DNA of 64,000 bases from positions 47,483,043 through 47,547,042 of the forward strand of contig NC_057926.1 in assembly GCF_018873765.1 (NCBI RefSeq), written 5' to 3'. Position numbers and translations under genes: made by a program. The notes beneath the pieces are model-generated. The model was not told where the DNA came from. It was given only the letters and a program-made list of their open reading frames with translations, and ran no database searches. The stretch's first letter is position 1. Every line of letters begins with the position of its first letter. The stretch comes from Telopea speciosissima. Taxonomy: Eukaryota > Streptophyta > Magnoliopsida > Proteales > Proteaceae. Positions 1 through 11,811 of the stretch are shown here, piece after piece.

Positions 1-1379
1 ATTATTTATTTAATCTCTCATTTATTACAATCTATCTAACAAATCCAAGATGGATTATAGAGGTTAATGTAGAAATCGCAACCAAGGAATATCAGTTAGG
101 GAAACAATTACAATTAATCCAAAGGGAATGTCAATTAGTGTAACAATCTTATTTAGTTTATGAAGGGGAGCAGAGGGCATACACTTTTTTTGAGCATTTT
201 TTGTATTCAGTTTTTTCTTTGCTTGACAAGTAACATTTGGGAAAGAAAGCCTTAGTAAAAGAAGACAAATAATTTGTTTAGGCTAAATCTATAATATAAA
301 ATAGAGTATACGAACCACCATTGTTCATCAACTAGAGCAGTAGTTGCCGAGTATGTTGATAGGGGAGTCCATAATCAAATCAAATCTATGTCAAAAAAGA
401 AGTCCCACACATTGTTGGATGGGGATTGGAACACACTATACTTTTAGATTCTAAATCGTCTTCTTTAATATTAGATTGAGTTGTCTGTGTTTACAACAAA
501 TTATATCCTTTCTCTTAATCATTTTTTTCTTAACTCATGTTGTGCTTTTGTTTGGAAGAGAGCAGACCTCGGCACAATGGTAAGGTTGCTCCATTGCTAC
601 CTAGTGGTCTTGGGTTCAAGTTAAGAAACAACCTCCTCTAAACCATGCAGTGGAAGAAGCCTGTTGTACTGGGTACACCAATGGTGAAGCTCACGCACCG
701 GATAAAGAGGCTTCTCTTTGTAAATCCTGACATCCTATTGGATAAGTGCTTCTCTTCTTTCTTTCAATAATATTTTCATTTTTTCCTTATGACAAAAAAA
801 AAAAATGTCTAATTATTCATCTATTCAATATGAACCAATGCATATTTTGCAATGTGGAGAAATTAATCTTTGAAAATCTGGTGTATCTAAAGAAAGATGA
901 ATAACAGGAAATACAAGCGGCTAAAAAAATTTGAAAACATAGCAAAGCATGTGTTTGAAATGGATAAAAAAAAAATGACCAAATTAACCGTCCAAAACAT
1001 AAGAAAAACAATTTACTGATAAAAAGTACTGTCATATAGGCAACTATGGAAAGATAACTTCCCAATAAAAAGGAAAAATGTTTTCCTTCACTACGCGATG
1101 AAGATTCACCACAAATACCCTATGAGATTTTAGTAAGTTCCTCCAAAATATCCTCTGGTGCACATCTGAATCCATTCACCGTGGCTGAAGGAAAACTCGT
1201 CCTAAAAAGAAAACCGTAAGCAATGAAAAAAAAAGAAGATTAATTCATTGTTTTATTTGATCCAATCTTAAATCTTATACAAGTATTTTAACTCAAATTT
1301 CAAACATGATTTATTGAAAAAAAGACAACCCAAGAAAATAATAGGTCAAACTAGGAACTAAGAAAAGTTATTAAAAAAA
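1..1379. repeat. 3' flank module of an unseen upstream GH3 copy
   Basis: From about position 44 this stretch matches the DNA just downstream of copies 3 and 4 (39840-41200 and 54720-58200), and parts of 11815-14990 and 29215-29423. Shared marks are the GGATTATAGAGGTT block, the SINE at 556-760 and the AAACGTGAGGAGAT block beyond 3073. This implies another GH3 gene, or its remains, immediately upstream of the window. The small ORF on the minus strand near 817-1065 recurs in damaged form in the sister flanks and shows no known domain, so I do not call it a gene. Confidence 0.75.
556..760 (+). mobile_element. tRNA-type SINE, copy a
   Basis: A box-A-like stretch (ATGGTAAGGTTGC) lies near 587, and a box-B-like stretch (GGGTTCAAGT, 612-621) follows at the spacing of RNA polymerase III internal promoters. 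The body continues with AACA(A/G)CCTCCTC, which resembles the Au family of plant SINEs; that family name is an inference. Related copies sit at the same place in the sister 3' flanks (14144, 40348, 57368), so one old insertion was copied with the GH3 units. I could not define a TSD. Confidence 0.6.
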
Positions 1380-3073
1380 GGGTAAAGTACACGTAACCCC
1401 TTATAATGCACCCAATATTCCTCGTACCCCCCAAGCGGCTCAATATTCCACGTACCACCCTACAATATTCCACGTACCACCTCTGCTTGGCTGCTTTACA
1501 CCTCAAATGCCAGATAGGTCCAATCCATTAAATACCACCGTTAGATGCCAAAATTTTGACCATTTTACCCTTTCTTCCATTTTCTTAAATCTAAAAGACT
1601 TAATTACCCTCACTTATTTGTTGCCCTAAACTAATTGAAAATGACCATTTTACCCTTTGTTTTATTTTTATAAATGAAAAGACCTAATTGCCCTCATTTA
1701 TGTATTACCCTAACCTAATTTGAAAAGACTATTTTACCCCTAAATACTTGTTCCTAAAAACCCCAAAATGCCCTCATCTTCCCTAAATCATCATCTTCTT
1801 TTACATACCCACCACCACCACCGCCACCGCCACCACCACCACTACCACCCACCATTGGCTTTGGGTTCTAAGACAAATGAGAGAAACAGAGAGCAGCAGA
1901 GTGAGGGAGTAAAAGAAAAAAGGAGCACTGAGACAAGAAAGCTCGAACCTTCCCTGAGCCGGGGTAGAAGACTCTCGTCCGACATCGTCTTCTTCTTCTC
2001 CACTTCTCCTTTTATTTTGATCTCTTTTCTTACCATCTCCATCGAATTTCTGAGACCTGCCAAATCCATTTGTTTTTTGTTTTCCCATCTTTAAACCCCA
2101 ATCTCCAATACCCTATTCTCCCTTCTCCATCTAAAAACCCATCTCCGAGAGATGAAATCCCTCTTCTAATCTCCACCGAACCCACTTCTTTATCTTCAAT
2201 TCCTATTTTCTAGTTTTTATTCCATATCAAACCCCACCCATCTCTTTTCTCTTTCCACTCAACCAAACCCAAATCCAACACCGGAAACCTGTTTTATTTT
2301 CTCTTTGATTACCCCAATCCCATAACCAGAACTCCACCGTCCCATCTTCTCTCTTCTCTCATATTCTTCACCCCTTTTTTATTTTAAGTATTAATATGTC
2401 TGTAATAATCCTCAGTCGCTGTTACTTGAAAATTTCTGCAATCGAACGTGGGTCTCCATTCATCTTCTCAACAAAGGTGTTCTTCGTCTCAGTGATCGGT
2501 TGTTGCAAGTGCCGGATCGAGGAGAAGCAGGTTTACAGGGTTCCAGATTTTATTCAAAAAAGGGTTCCCTTCAGTTCACGGCGGCAGCGGCGGCGTAGGC
2601 AGCGGCGATTATCAATTGTCGATTGTCGATTGTCGAGTTGGGTGGTGGTGGTGGCGGTGGCGGTGGTGGCGGTGGCGGTGGTGGTGGTGGGTATGTGAAA
2701 GAAGATGATGATTTGGGGAAGATGAGGGCATTTTGGGGTTTTTAGGAACAAGTATTTAGGGGTAAAATAATCTTTTCAAATTAGGTTAGGGTAATACATA
2801 AATGAGGGCAATTAGGTCTTTTCATTTATAAAAATAAAACAAAAAGTAAAATGATCATTTTCAATTAGTTTAGGGTAATTAAGTCTTTTCAGATTTAAGA
2901 AAATGGAGCAAAGGGTAAAATGGTCAAAATTTTGGCATCTAACGGTGGTGTTTAATGGATTGAACATATCTGGCATTTGGGGTGTAAAGCAAGGGTGGTA
3001 CGTGAAATATTGAGCCGCTTAAGGGGTACGAGAAATATTGGATGCATTATAGAGAGGTACGTGTACTTTACCC
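1380..3073. mobile_element. Mutator-like non-autonomous TIR element
   Basis: The ends are GGGTAAAGTACACGT and its complement, inside terminal inverted repeats of roughly 450 bp that reach the internal ACC/GGT-rich tracts (1810-1855 and 2640-2690). It is flanked by an exact 9-bp TSD TTAAAAAAA (1371-1379 and 3074-3082). Sister flanks at about 41160, 14950 and 58180 carry the unoccupied site (AAGTTATAAAAAAAAGGTC and variants). The 9-bp TSD and long TIRs fit Mutator-like elements. The interior has low-complexity ORFs only and no transposase. A related, damaged element is at 43250-43985. Confidence 0.85.
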
Positions 3074-3082
3074 TTAAAAAAA

Positions 3083-3424
3083 AGGACAAAATGCTCAAAA
3101 CTCAAATGTGTGAAGATTATTAAACGTGAGGAGATCTTTTATCTCGTTCTATTTTTCTTAATGGATCAGTCATAATTCATCCATGACACAAGATAAGATG
3201 ACTCACTCATGAGTCATGACTATCGAGATAAGTCCATTCTTACTCTTTATAGAATAAACACTTTCGGATGACGTTATGGTATTCCATAATAAGATTATCA
3301 GTAAATAAAGTAATAGAACACAAGGTCCATTGAAAGTATACAAACCCGTGTCAGTAGGGAATGAATGAACCCATCGGATCTAACATGAACCACAGAATCT
3401 GGATGTATATTTTCATTTTTTATT
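3083..3424. repeat. 3' flank module, continued
   Basis: This continues the flank interrupted by the element at 1380-3073. It matches 41180-41399 and 58190-58395 plus 60987-61120, including the palindromic GACTCACTCATGAGTCATGA stretch. No gene is visible. The site near 3281-3306 is the empty counterpart of the LINE insertion at 58411-60986. Confidence 0.7.
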
Positions 3425-4458
3425 GGAAAATTACTTGTACACCACTTAGAATATTGCCTATTTTCTTAATATTTCTTATTTTTCAAAACCTTACTTGAAC
3501 ACCTCCTGCATTTTATGATTTCTTTCAAGTAGGTCCTGTCCATTAGTTACCATTTAGTGATGACGTCAAGAGTAAGAAAAATCCAATATACCCACCTATC
3601 CTTTAAAGGTAGTGAACTGACCCTTCTTCTTCTCCTTCTTCCTGCAACCCATCTGCCCCTACTTCCTATTGCATCGCATCTGCAATACGGCTATTCTGTG
3701 CCCGTGGAATGGAAAAAAAAATTGAAATAACCCAAAGAATTCCACATTTCTAGATACAAAGGCTTGTTCTAGGGTTCTTGGGGATCGATTCCATCTCATT
3801 TGAAATTCAGAGACAATAGAGATTGGTGCTCAAGAACCCTAAAATCTGTCTCCGAATTTAAAATACATCCATTGTGAGAGTTTATTTCTAAAAGAATTTA
3901 AGATTAAAAGAAGGGAAAGAGTTAATAGAACCACCAAGAAGGTCACGAGAGGGGACGGGAGTGGCTCATCATCTTTGAACGATGACTGTCCTAGGTGGCT
4001 TGATTCCATGGAGCCCAAATCGGTTCTCTACATTTGTTTTGGGACTTCCCCTTGCTTTCCTGCAGCTCAATTGAGTGAGATTGAGTCGGGTCTTGAAGCA
4101 TAAGGGCATCCCTTCATCTGGGGCGATGGCTTCCAGCAGGGGTCAAAGAGAAAGAATGGAAAGAGAGAAAGAAATGGGAGTTTCTCCAAACTTTTGATAT
4201 GTTTCATTTTTTCTCAACCCATCTGGGTCTTATACCACCTTGCTTCAATTAGCTTTGAGCCCTATTGAATCCCTTAATTGTTGCGATGTTTCCTCTCACC
4301 ACGCCTCGAATCCTCTCAACCAAGAAGAAGCTCTGTTTCTTAGGATCATAGAACAGTAGCAAAATCAAAGATGGGATCAGTGAACTATTGAGAAATCTGG
4401 AAAAGATAAGGGCATTGATGATTGGCTCCTAATCTTCTTCAATAAAACGGAGAAGAAG
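3425..4458. mobile_element. Partial copy of the TIR element seen whole at 41400-42576
   Basis: It starts with GGAAAATTACTTGTACACC exactly like the left end of 41400-42576 and follows it through the conserved block containing GGGATCGATTCCATCTCAT. The right terminus is missing: after about 4458 the sequence passes into the tandem-duplicated segment at 4459-4735. A third partial copy without its left end lies at 18645-19500. No transposase motif was found. Confidence 0.6.
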
Positions 4459-5090
4459 GGTAAGTTGGTCATTTAACCTCATAAGGGTAATCTCATTCCA
4501 CCCTACCATATGCTTTTGACATTCAAATTTAAAGACTACCCATCCATGTCCCCTTTTTGATTTTGTAGAAAGTAAAAAATTTCATGTCCAATAACTTTAA
4601 ATTGGTCATTTAACTTTATAAGGGTAATCTCATTCCACCCTATCATATGCTTTTGACAATCAAGTTTAAAGACCACCCATTCATGTCCCCTTTATGATTT
4701 TTTAGGAAGTGAAAAATTTCATGTGCAATAACTTTATCGGACAACATCTTTGTCGGTTGACACCAACACTAATACCTGGCTGATATCCTATCATTCCACG
4801 GTACTATGATCACAATGGTATAATGGTCAAAATACCCTTTGGTATCGGTATCTTTGAGGGTAAAACTTTTCATTAGATCCGATACTGTTTGATATCATCC
4901 CCATATCCGATCTGATACCGATACTCGATATTGATCCCCTGATACTCAATACCTAAAACCATAAACTTGGTACGAATGATCATGGTGAATCGATTCGTCT
5001 ACATATATATTTACAACTATTTCCCGCAAAATGCTTCTGCATTGCTATGCAAGATGTATCCAAATTCCTAATCTTACAGAGTACTTTCTC
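4459..5090. repeat. Tandem duplication and GATACC-rich segment
   Basis: About 136 bp is present twice in tandem (around 4465-4595 and 4605-4735), each with ATCTCATTCCACCCTA and AAAATTTCATGT blocks. From 4790 to 4980 the sequence is rich in GATATC/GATACC words. The whole stretch matches 19497-20375, where a LINE tail interrupts it. No gene is seen. Confidence 0.6.
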
Positions 5091-7440
5091 TCTAGGGTTT
5101 TAGTGTGTTCCAAAAATACTCATTTGATATCTTTTCCTGCCCTCTTCCACCTTATGGTATCCCATTCACCTTGGGTAGAGGGAAACTCGGTCCTATCTTT
5201 TATATCTATTTCTTACAGATCAAGATCCTCTGCTGCGCAGCTGCCCCAACTGCTCTACTGTGCAAACAAAACAAGGCACAAAATGAACGTCTTACTCCCA
5301 CTCGGGCAAGGTGCTCGGGCAGAGGTAAAGCGGTCATTGTGCACCTTGCTATGTCTGCAAAGTAGGGTAGTTGGGGCAGCCTATGAGGATAATAACCCGA
5401 CAGGGGATCGTCACGTGTCTTCCACCTCATCCCTCTTTGGGGAGAAGAGAGAGGTGAATTGAATGTTCGGAGTCGCCACCTAGAGGAGGGTCTAGGACCC
5501 AAGATTGTAATGTAATGACTCTCATAAACGCCCTTTGGGGGACAAATGGTTTGTTGGTCTGGGTACGGGTCAAGTTACAGTCTGGGGAAGGTATTATGCA
5601 TCCCAGTCCGCCGGGATTTGTCAGTCTCTAGGCAATGGTATAACATGTTTTGATAGAACGTAAGATGCAAGTACAAAGAAAATAAAACACAAGGAGAGTG
5701 AAAAGAGCACATACCCGGAGGTTCGGCTGTGAAACAATAGTTAGTATACTAGAATGTAAAATAAAGGAGTCAAGACCTAAATAACTTAAGCATGGTGGAC
5801 TCGAGGCTAAGCATGAAGAGATGATAAAAAGAAAGAGACAGAAATGATGGCTAGGCCTGTGCATGAGGTGGAATATGGATAACAATAATAAAACACGAAA
5901 ATATGTGTACATGGCATGTGAGAAGACTCGTAAACTGAATGCATGAGGGAATCTTAAATTACGGGGGATGGGGATCATACAAAAAGTGCATGCATGGAGA
6001 TGAATAAAAGAGTGATATGCATGAACTTAGGAAGAAGCAGAGAGAGGAGAGAGAAGGTGTGATCACCATCTAGAGAGATGGGATCACACCCTTTCAGGAG
6101 ATACAAAACGAAAATTAAAAATGAGAAATCAAGTAAAATGTAAAGGAAGAATAGACTCTTACCTAATGACAGCAAAAGACTAAAGATGTGGAGGTTTCCC
6201 TTTTGTAACTAAGGAGATTTGTACGTAAGAACAAGTTTCGCCGCTTGTAAGGCTTCTCTTGTCTCTTGTACTCAGGCACTTCGCAGTCAAGCCGAGATTC
6301 TCGGATTGGTGTTTCCAAGTCTTGAGGTAGGGGAAGTTTGGAGGATTGTGGTATTCAAGTGGTAGAGAGGCAATAGACCAGGGCTTAGTGGGATGTCAAA
6401 GTTAAGGGCTCAAAGGTTTTGAATGGAGGCTAAGTATGGGTGTAGGGGGGCAATATCTCTGAACTGGGGACTAAGCAAAGCTCCTCTCAAGTGAATGTCT
6501 AACCCTCCTCAACGTGAGACGGGGTGTATTTATATATAGGTGTAGAGGGGTGTGTGCACTCTCAAATTCGTGTAGGGTTGGTGGAGTCGTCCAGGTGGCC
6601 GGGGGGTTTTTGCATCGACGGTGGGTGTAAAGTAAAGGTAAGGACCAATGGTGGGGGGCAAGTGTTTAGTTGTCTTAGGAAGTGTTCCTTGGGGTCTAAG
6701 GAAGCCAAGATTGAGATCCAAAGTGCTCAAAATAGGCTGGGACACGAAAGGAATCGCAGTCGGAGTGAAATATGGAAGGTTTGGGCTTCTCGGATTTGTT
6801 GTTATTCGACAATGAAAGTGCCTGATTCGACATCGAAGTGGGGTATGGTAGACATCGAGTGGCTGTTGATGAACAAGACTCGACGTTGAGGGAAATGGAT
6901 CTGGTGTCGATTACCATTGACTGAATGTCGAAGTGAGATAGATAGTAAAAGTGCATTATTCGACAGTGACGAGGTATGGATCGATGTCGAAGGAAGGTGG
7001 GTTCGGTGTCGACTCGAGGCCTTTGAGTGTCAATGGGAATGGGTTGGTCTGTTTGGACCAGGCTGGTTCTAAGGAGTCTGGGTCATGGCTAGCCTTTCTA
7101 GGGTTTCTTGGAAGTTCAGGTTTGGGCTCCTGCAAAGGGGAATAGGTGATCGGTAAACGGATTCAGGTGGTGCACACTGACGCTACATCCTCAGATATAC
7201 CGACTCTAGACCTTGGAGGGTGCTCAACATCGTTACGGGAAACCTCTGGGGTAAAAGACAACATGAGGTGTCTACACAGCCGCGCGTAGTAGGAGACCCC
7301 AATCCATTTCTTGCATGTCAAACACAATGAATGAAACTCTGCACATACGTGAAAATGCACGTACATGTGAGAGGAACCACCTGTCCTATTTTTTCCATTT
7401 ACAAGGGATGGAGGAGTATTTATGGAAACAAAATAAACAT
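5090..7440. repeat. Long direct repeat, matching 22060-24230
   Basis: This unit recurs almost collinearly at 22060-24230, with pieces at 15660-16080 and 49310-49500. Landmarks are GAGTCGCCACCTAGAGGA (5470), the region around GATGTGGAGGTTTCCC (6185), and a TCGAC/GTCGA-rich stretch near 6800-7020. The ORFs it contains are short, are not conserved in frame between the two copies and show no domain. It may derive from an LTR-type element, but I see no reverse transcriptase or clear LTR ends. Confidence 0.6.
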
Positions 7441-7489
7441 GTAATTGGCTCTGAGATGTACGTCACATACGTAACAAATTATACATGTG

Positions 7490-8160
7490 ATTGTGATGCA
7501 GCCTGTATTGGGGCAGGATTGAATAGCGTAGGGATTGACTGATCACTCTTCAAGGCAATCTTCAATACCTAAAAAAAATCTAACTCTTCAAGGCTAGATC
7601 CAAAAAAAACTCTTCAAGGTTCTGAGTGGGAGATAATCTCTCTTTTTTTATTCAACTCCAAAAACTGTTTTATTCATCCTCAACGTGGGCTATTTATCAT
7701 AGTCATTACAAGAAGAAAGTTCCTTAACCCAATTTCAACTCCAATATCCTATGGTTGAGATTAAATCTAATAACAAAAGAAAACTTACATTCAAAGAAAT
7801 AAATCCTACGCAAACTAAAGAGAGGAATAAATCCTAATAAGTAGGAATTAAATTTGTTAATTTAACTCCAATAAAATAGAAAGCACCAATAAAGTAGGAA
7901 TTGCAATTGAGAAGATCCGCATCCACATGGTTTAGCCTCTTCACACTCCCACGCATAGTATCTTTTCTAATTAATGAAGTAATTGATGAAGAGTGTCCAG
8001 CCCACACTCTACTACTTAATGTGGAACCCTTTAAGTCTAGTAGAGCTGTAACTAAACCAGCTAGGTTGGTTCCAGACTGCATTTAAGTTCCGGACTGAAT
8101 TTAACTTAAACCGTCGACTGAGTTGGGTCTCCACTTGGTCTGCTATCAATTTCGGACCTA
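7490..8160. other. Unclassified insertion within the promoter module
   Basis: The promoter module (TAATTGGCTCTGAGATGTAC) occurs on both sides, near 7443 and 8162, with about 670 bp of unrelated DNA between. The insert begins with three CTCTTCAAGG words (7545-7620). On the minus strand, near 8130-8155, it contains a GATAGCAGACCAAGTGG stretch resembling a retroelement primer-binding region. No gene or LTR pair could be recognised. Confidence 0.35.
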
Positions 8161-8460
8161 TAATTGGCTCTGAGATGTACGTCACATTCGTGCAGTTTAT
8201 GGAAACAAAATATGCATGTGACTGGGTCTAAGATGTAACATTCACCTGCACAAAATAAACATGATTCATTCTCAAATGAGCATGCAACTTGCTCCACATT
8301 CTATTTTTACAAGAAACGGACACAGAAATATTCAAACATATCCAAGTCGGATTCTCACGAAACAGAATTCATCATAATCTATAAAAATTCAATCAAAAAA
8401 TTTTTCTAAAAAGAGAAGATCTCAGGATCTGAATTCCACATACAGTCGCCCTATCTTTAT
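8160..8460 (+). promoter_or_regulatory. Distal promoter-like module of GH3 copy 1
   Basis: This block recurs upstream of copies 2 and 4 and at several gene-less places (16080-16212, 24220-24520, 31090-31340, 47640-47952, 50030-50416). Shared words are GATGTACGTCAC, ATTCTCAAATGAGCATGC and GAATTCCACATACAGTCG. The last word imitates the sequence downstream of the real TATA boxes but is not followed by exon 1 here. A regulatory role is inferred from position and repetition only. Confidence 0.45.
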
Positions 8461-8640
8461 TCAATCAAAAAAACGTTTTTTTTTTTTTTTTGCTTTATTA
8501 GTCATGTAAACTTGGGTCCTATCTATATTCAATTGAAAAAACGTGTTTTTTTTTCTTGATTAGTCATGTAAGCTTGGGTCCTATCTTTATTCAATTAAGA
8601 AAACGTTTTTTTTTTCTTTATTAGTCATGTAAACTTGGGT
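8449..8640. repeat. Triple tandem repeat of about 66 bp
   Basis: Three head-to-tail copies share CCTATCTTTATTCAAT, an AACG-poly(T) tract and TTAGTCATGTAAACTTGGGT. Sister promoter modules at 21125, 24505, 31330 and 48160 have a single copy, so the expansion is local to copy 1. Confidence 0.75.
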
Positions 8641-8850
8641 CTACTAGATAGAGGTCAACAAAACCACAATTATTAACAAAATTAAAAAGCTCCGGACACG
8701 TGAGTCCTACTAAGAAATGAGATTTAAATATATACTGTAACCTTCACATCAAAATTAAAAAGTTCGTCGGAATTTCCTACTAAAATGGCGGAGGGGAAGG
8801 GGTGGCGGCGGACGTACGTGCAGATGATTCAATCAAGCATCTATGTCGTC

Positions 8851-8858
8851 TATAAAAG
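8851..8858 (+). promoter_or_regulatory. TATA box of GH3 copy 1
   Basis: TATAAAAG lies 77 bp upstream of the ATG at 8928. The same box and the following GAGATTTC...GAATTCCACA stretch stand 77-78 bp before the ATG of copies 2, 3 and 4. Confidence 0.7.
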
Positions 8859-9230
8859 AGGAGATTTCGGAATCTGAATTCCACACATAGTCGTTAATCA
8901 TAAATCCTACAGAAAGGCTAAGAAAATATGAAGAAGACAGAAGAAATCCAAAGGAAAGCCTGCCATAGCCATGGTGATCGCCATTGCTCCTCTCTCCACC
9001 TCGGATCCTTTTTCTTTCTCTTCATCATCTTCTTCATCTTCCCTTCTCCTCAAGCTCGTTACAAGGATCCAACACTCCCAATTGAAAACCGAATCTCAGA
9101 ACTCCTTTCTCGGATGACCACTCATGAAAAGATCGGCCAAATGGCCCAAATCGATCACTCCGTCGCCTCTCCTGACGTCCTTATTAATCATTCCATCGGT
9201 TCGTCCCCTGTGTTTTCTATAGTTTTCTAA

Positions 9231-9355
9231 GGCCGTGTTTGGTATGCATTCTTGGAACACGTTCTAGGTTTATTTTACATTCTTGGATGATAAAAACAAC
9301 TATTTTTATTATTCGGGAATGCGAAATCAACATAAAATGCATACCGAACACAGCC
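9231..9355. mobile_element. Tourist-like MITE in intron 1 of copy 1
   Basis: About 125 bp with inverted ends GGC(C/T)GTGTTTGGTATGCAT and ATGCATACC(A/G)AACACAGCC, flanked by TAA on both sides. The same insertion is in intron 1 of copies 2, 3 and 4. Copy 5 has the plain TTTTTTAAGTTTTCC site without it, which confirms the 3-bp TSD typical of PIF/Harbinger MITEs. Confidence 0.85.
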
Positions 9356-9783
9356 TAAGTTTTTTCTTCTTGTTTGAAGATTAATTTTCTTGAATTCTTT
9401 GAAGCTCAAGAAGATGAAACACTAACGATGAAGGTTGTTCTGGTTATCAATTTCAGGGAGTGTAGTGAACGGAGTAGGAGTAGTGCCGGTCGGTCATCCT
9501 GTTATAGCGCCAGACGCGACCCCTGCAATGTGGGCGGACATGATCGATGGGTTCCAAAAGTCTGCGTTGTCGTCAAGGCTTGGGATTCCCATGATATATG
9601 GTACTGACGCAATCCATGGCCATAATAACATACTCGGTGCCACTATTCCGTCAAGGTTTTTCTCATTTTCTTGTTTTGTTCTCATGAAGGGATGAGGATT
9701 TAATGGTGAGGATCGGAAGTGCCACTGCTTTGGAGGTTCTGGGCACCGGAATGCCGTACACTTTTGCTCCCTGTATTGCTGTA

Positions 9784-9784
9784 A

Positions 9785-9819
<35 letters not shown>
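9784..9819. repeat. CT microsatellite at the intron 3 donor
   Basis: An uninterrupted CT run begins three bases after the exon 3 donor (GTAAGT). Copies 3 and 4 have shorter CT runs at the same place (36640, 51392). Confidence 0.85.
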
Positions 9820-9820
<1 letters not shown>

Positions 9821-10364
9821 CCAGTAAGAGCGAGGTCGGTCATTCAGATCCGTAACGCTATACAATCGTTGAAGGAATGTTCATGCTACCCAGTTCACAG
9901 CCAAAGAAATGGAATCTAAAAGGAAATTTTAGAAAATACAAAAATCTAAGAGGGTATTTATGAAGCCAAAGGAATGAAATTATCCAATTTCTATGGTTGG
10001 AAGCACGGGTAGCAGGAGCATTCTTCCAACCTGGATAGGGCAATTTTCTTCTTTTTTTCTCTTTTCAAATGTTGGATAATGTCCCGTTCATCTTTTAACT
10101 AATGGTTGGGGTTTTTGGTGTGTGGAAATGCATGTGTAGGGATCCGCACTAGGGTCGGTGCTACGAGAGCTACAGCGAGGATACGCAGATTGTGAGGAGC
10201 ATGTCCAAGATCATACTAGGGCTACAGGGCTACCCTACTCACAATCATACCCTTGGTTACCCCTTCGTCGCTTCTGGGTACTTCCTTTTTCTGTTTAAAG
10301 TGTATTTCCATTTTCACCCCTATTGAGATTAGATCCTCTGCAAATACGTGCACCTAAAGATCTA

Positions 10365-10489
10365 GGCTATGTTTGCTATGTATTCTAGGTCAATTTTGCA
10401 TCCCCAGACAATAAAAACAACAACTTTTACTATTCGAGAATGCAAAATCGACCTAGAATGCATTCCAAGAATGCATACCAAACGCAGCC
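10365..10489. mobile_element. Tourist-like MITE in intron 4 of copy 1
   Basis: Same inverted-end family as the intron 1 element (GGCTATGTTTGCTATG ... GCATACCAAACGCAGCC). It is present at the same place in copies 3 and 4, and left-truncated in copy 2, so it predates those duplications. Confidence 0.75.
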
Positions 10490-11811
10490 CTAATATCATT
10501 ATACTATTTTACCTTTTATTTTTATTCGTATCATCAATCCATTATCAGTTCAACACCGATACCAAAAAAACCATGGTCTCTAGCAATTTATTGGACGGTA
10601 GATATTCTAAATTTTGATGATTGTTATTGAATGGGTCCATTATAGGGGAAAGAAAGTGCTGGCTTGTGCAAAACACTACGCTGGTGATGGTGGGACACAA
10701 GGAGGGGTCGATGTGCACAACACGGTGACCACATATGATGACCTATATCACATCCACATGACCCCTTATATTGATGCAATCGCCATGGGGGTGTCAACTA
10801 TCATGGCTTCTTACTCTAGCTGGAACGGGATCAAGATGCATGCCAACTCTTTCCTCCTCACTCACATTCTCAAACAAGAGATGTCCTTCCAGGTAGAATA
10901 AAATTATCGTACAACATCTCTGAATTTACATTTCTACCCTTAACTTGGTCCTGACTCCCTAGTGGTCATCACTTTGTATGGGCTGCTACATGGGACAGGG
11001 TATGGTCATATCAGATTGGGAAGCAATTGACCGGATGACCAACCCACCCGGTTCACACTACAAAGAGAGCCTAAAGGCAGCCATCAACGCTGGAATCGAC
11101 ATGGTCATGATCCCTTACAAATACCAACAATACATCACATACATGACAGAGCTTGTGTCGTCCGGCGAGATTCTGATCAGCAGGATTGATGATGTTGTGA
11201 GGCGAATCCTAAGGGTGAAGTTCATTCTTGGGCTTTTTGAACAGTCCATGGCTGACCGGTCTCTCCATCCCATGGTTGGACACAAGGTTAGTCCAAAACC
11301 CAACAGAAATAATCGATTTCATTGATATGGATATTTTGGTCATTAAATTTGGTTTAACTTTTTAACCTTTTGGATCCACAGAAACACAGGGAATTGGCAA
11401 GAGAAGCCGTGAGGAAGAGCTTGGTGTTGTTGAAGAACGGGAAGGGAGAGGAGAAGATGCTTCCTTTGAGTAAGAATGCCCCCAAGATCCTTGTGGTTGG
11501 GTCTCATGCACACAACATCGGCTACCAATGTGGAGGGTGGACTGTTTCATGGAAGGGCACCTCAGGCAACATCACCAAAGGAACAATCATCTTAGAAGGC
11601 ATCAAGAGGGTTGTTAGCAAGCAGACCCAGGTCGTGTTCCAAGAAAAACCCAACAAGCAATTTGTTAATAGACGGTGATAGCAAAGAGCTTAGGCTAGCA
11701 CTGGACGGAGAGGAGACTATCAAGACTATGTGCAAGGATGTGAAATGTTTGATTATCGTTGTGTCCGGTCGACCCGTTGTGATAGAGCCTTATGTTGACA
11801 TGATGGAGGCA

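Larger units (their letters stand above)
8928..11811 (+). pseudogene. GH3 beta-glucosidase-like pseudogene, copy 1
   Basis: Recognisable exons are 8928-9198, 9457-9655, 9690-9780, about 10133-10277, 10646-10892, 10999-11286 and 11382-11811. The intact copies show what was lost. About 140 bp is missing across the end of exon 2 and intron 2, leaving only about 34 bp of intron, too short for normal plant splicing. The exon 4 acceptor GCAG is now GCAT. In exon 4 the CGG TGG codons became CAC TAG, a stop. About 59 bp of exon 7 is deleted, removing the PYAE acid/base block and shifting the frame. The last third of exon 7 is gone, joined at about 11811 to 3' flank DNA. The nucleophile motif ISDWE survives in exon 6, and the TATA box and start codon are intact, so transcription is possible but a working enzyme is not. 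Confidence 0.93.

Noticed and set aside
575-640. A possible tRNA gene, because of box-A and box-B-like stretches
   Set aside because: No cloverleaf or acceptor stem can be drawn, and the sequence continues as a repeated SINE body found four times.
1768-2094. Opposed ORFs with His/Arg/Val-rich peptides in 1768-2094 and 2396-2751
   Set aside because: They come from ACC/GGT microsatellite-like tracts in the arms of the TIR element, are read on both strands and have no domain.
5030-5980. Several ORFs of 86-143 residues in the long repeat
   Set aside because: The second copy at 22060-23000 does not preserve all of them, and the products have no recognisable domain.
8460-8640. CRISPR-like array
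   Set aside because: There are only three adjoining repeats without spacers, in a plant genome; it is a tandem duplication.
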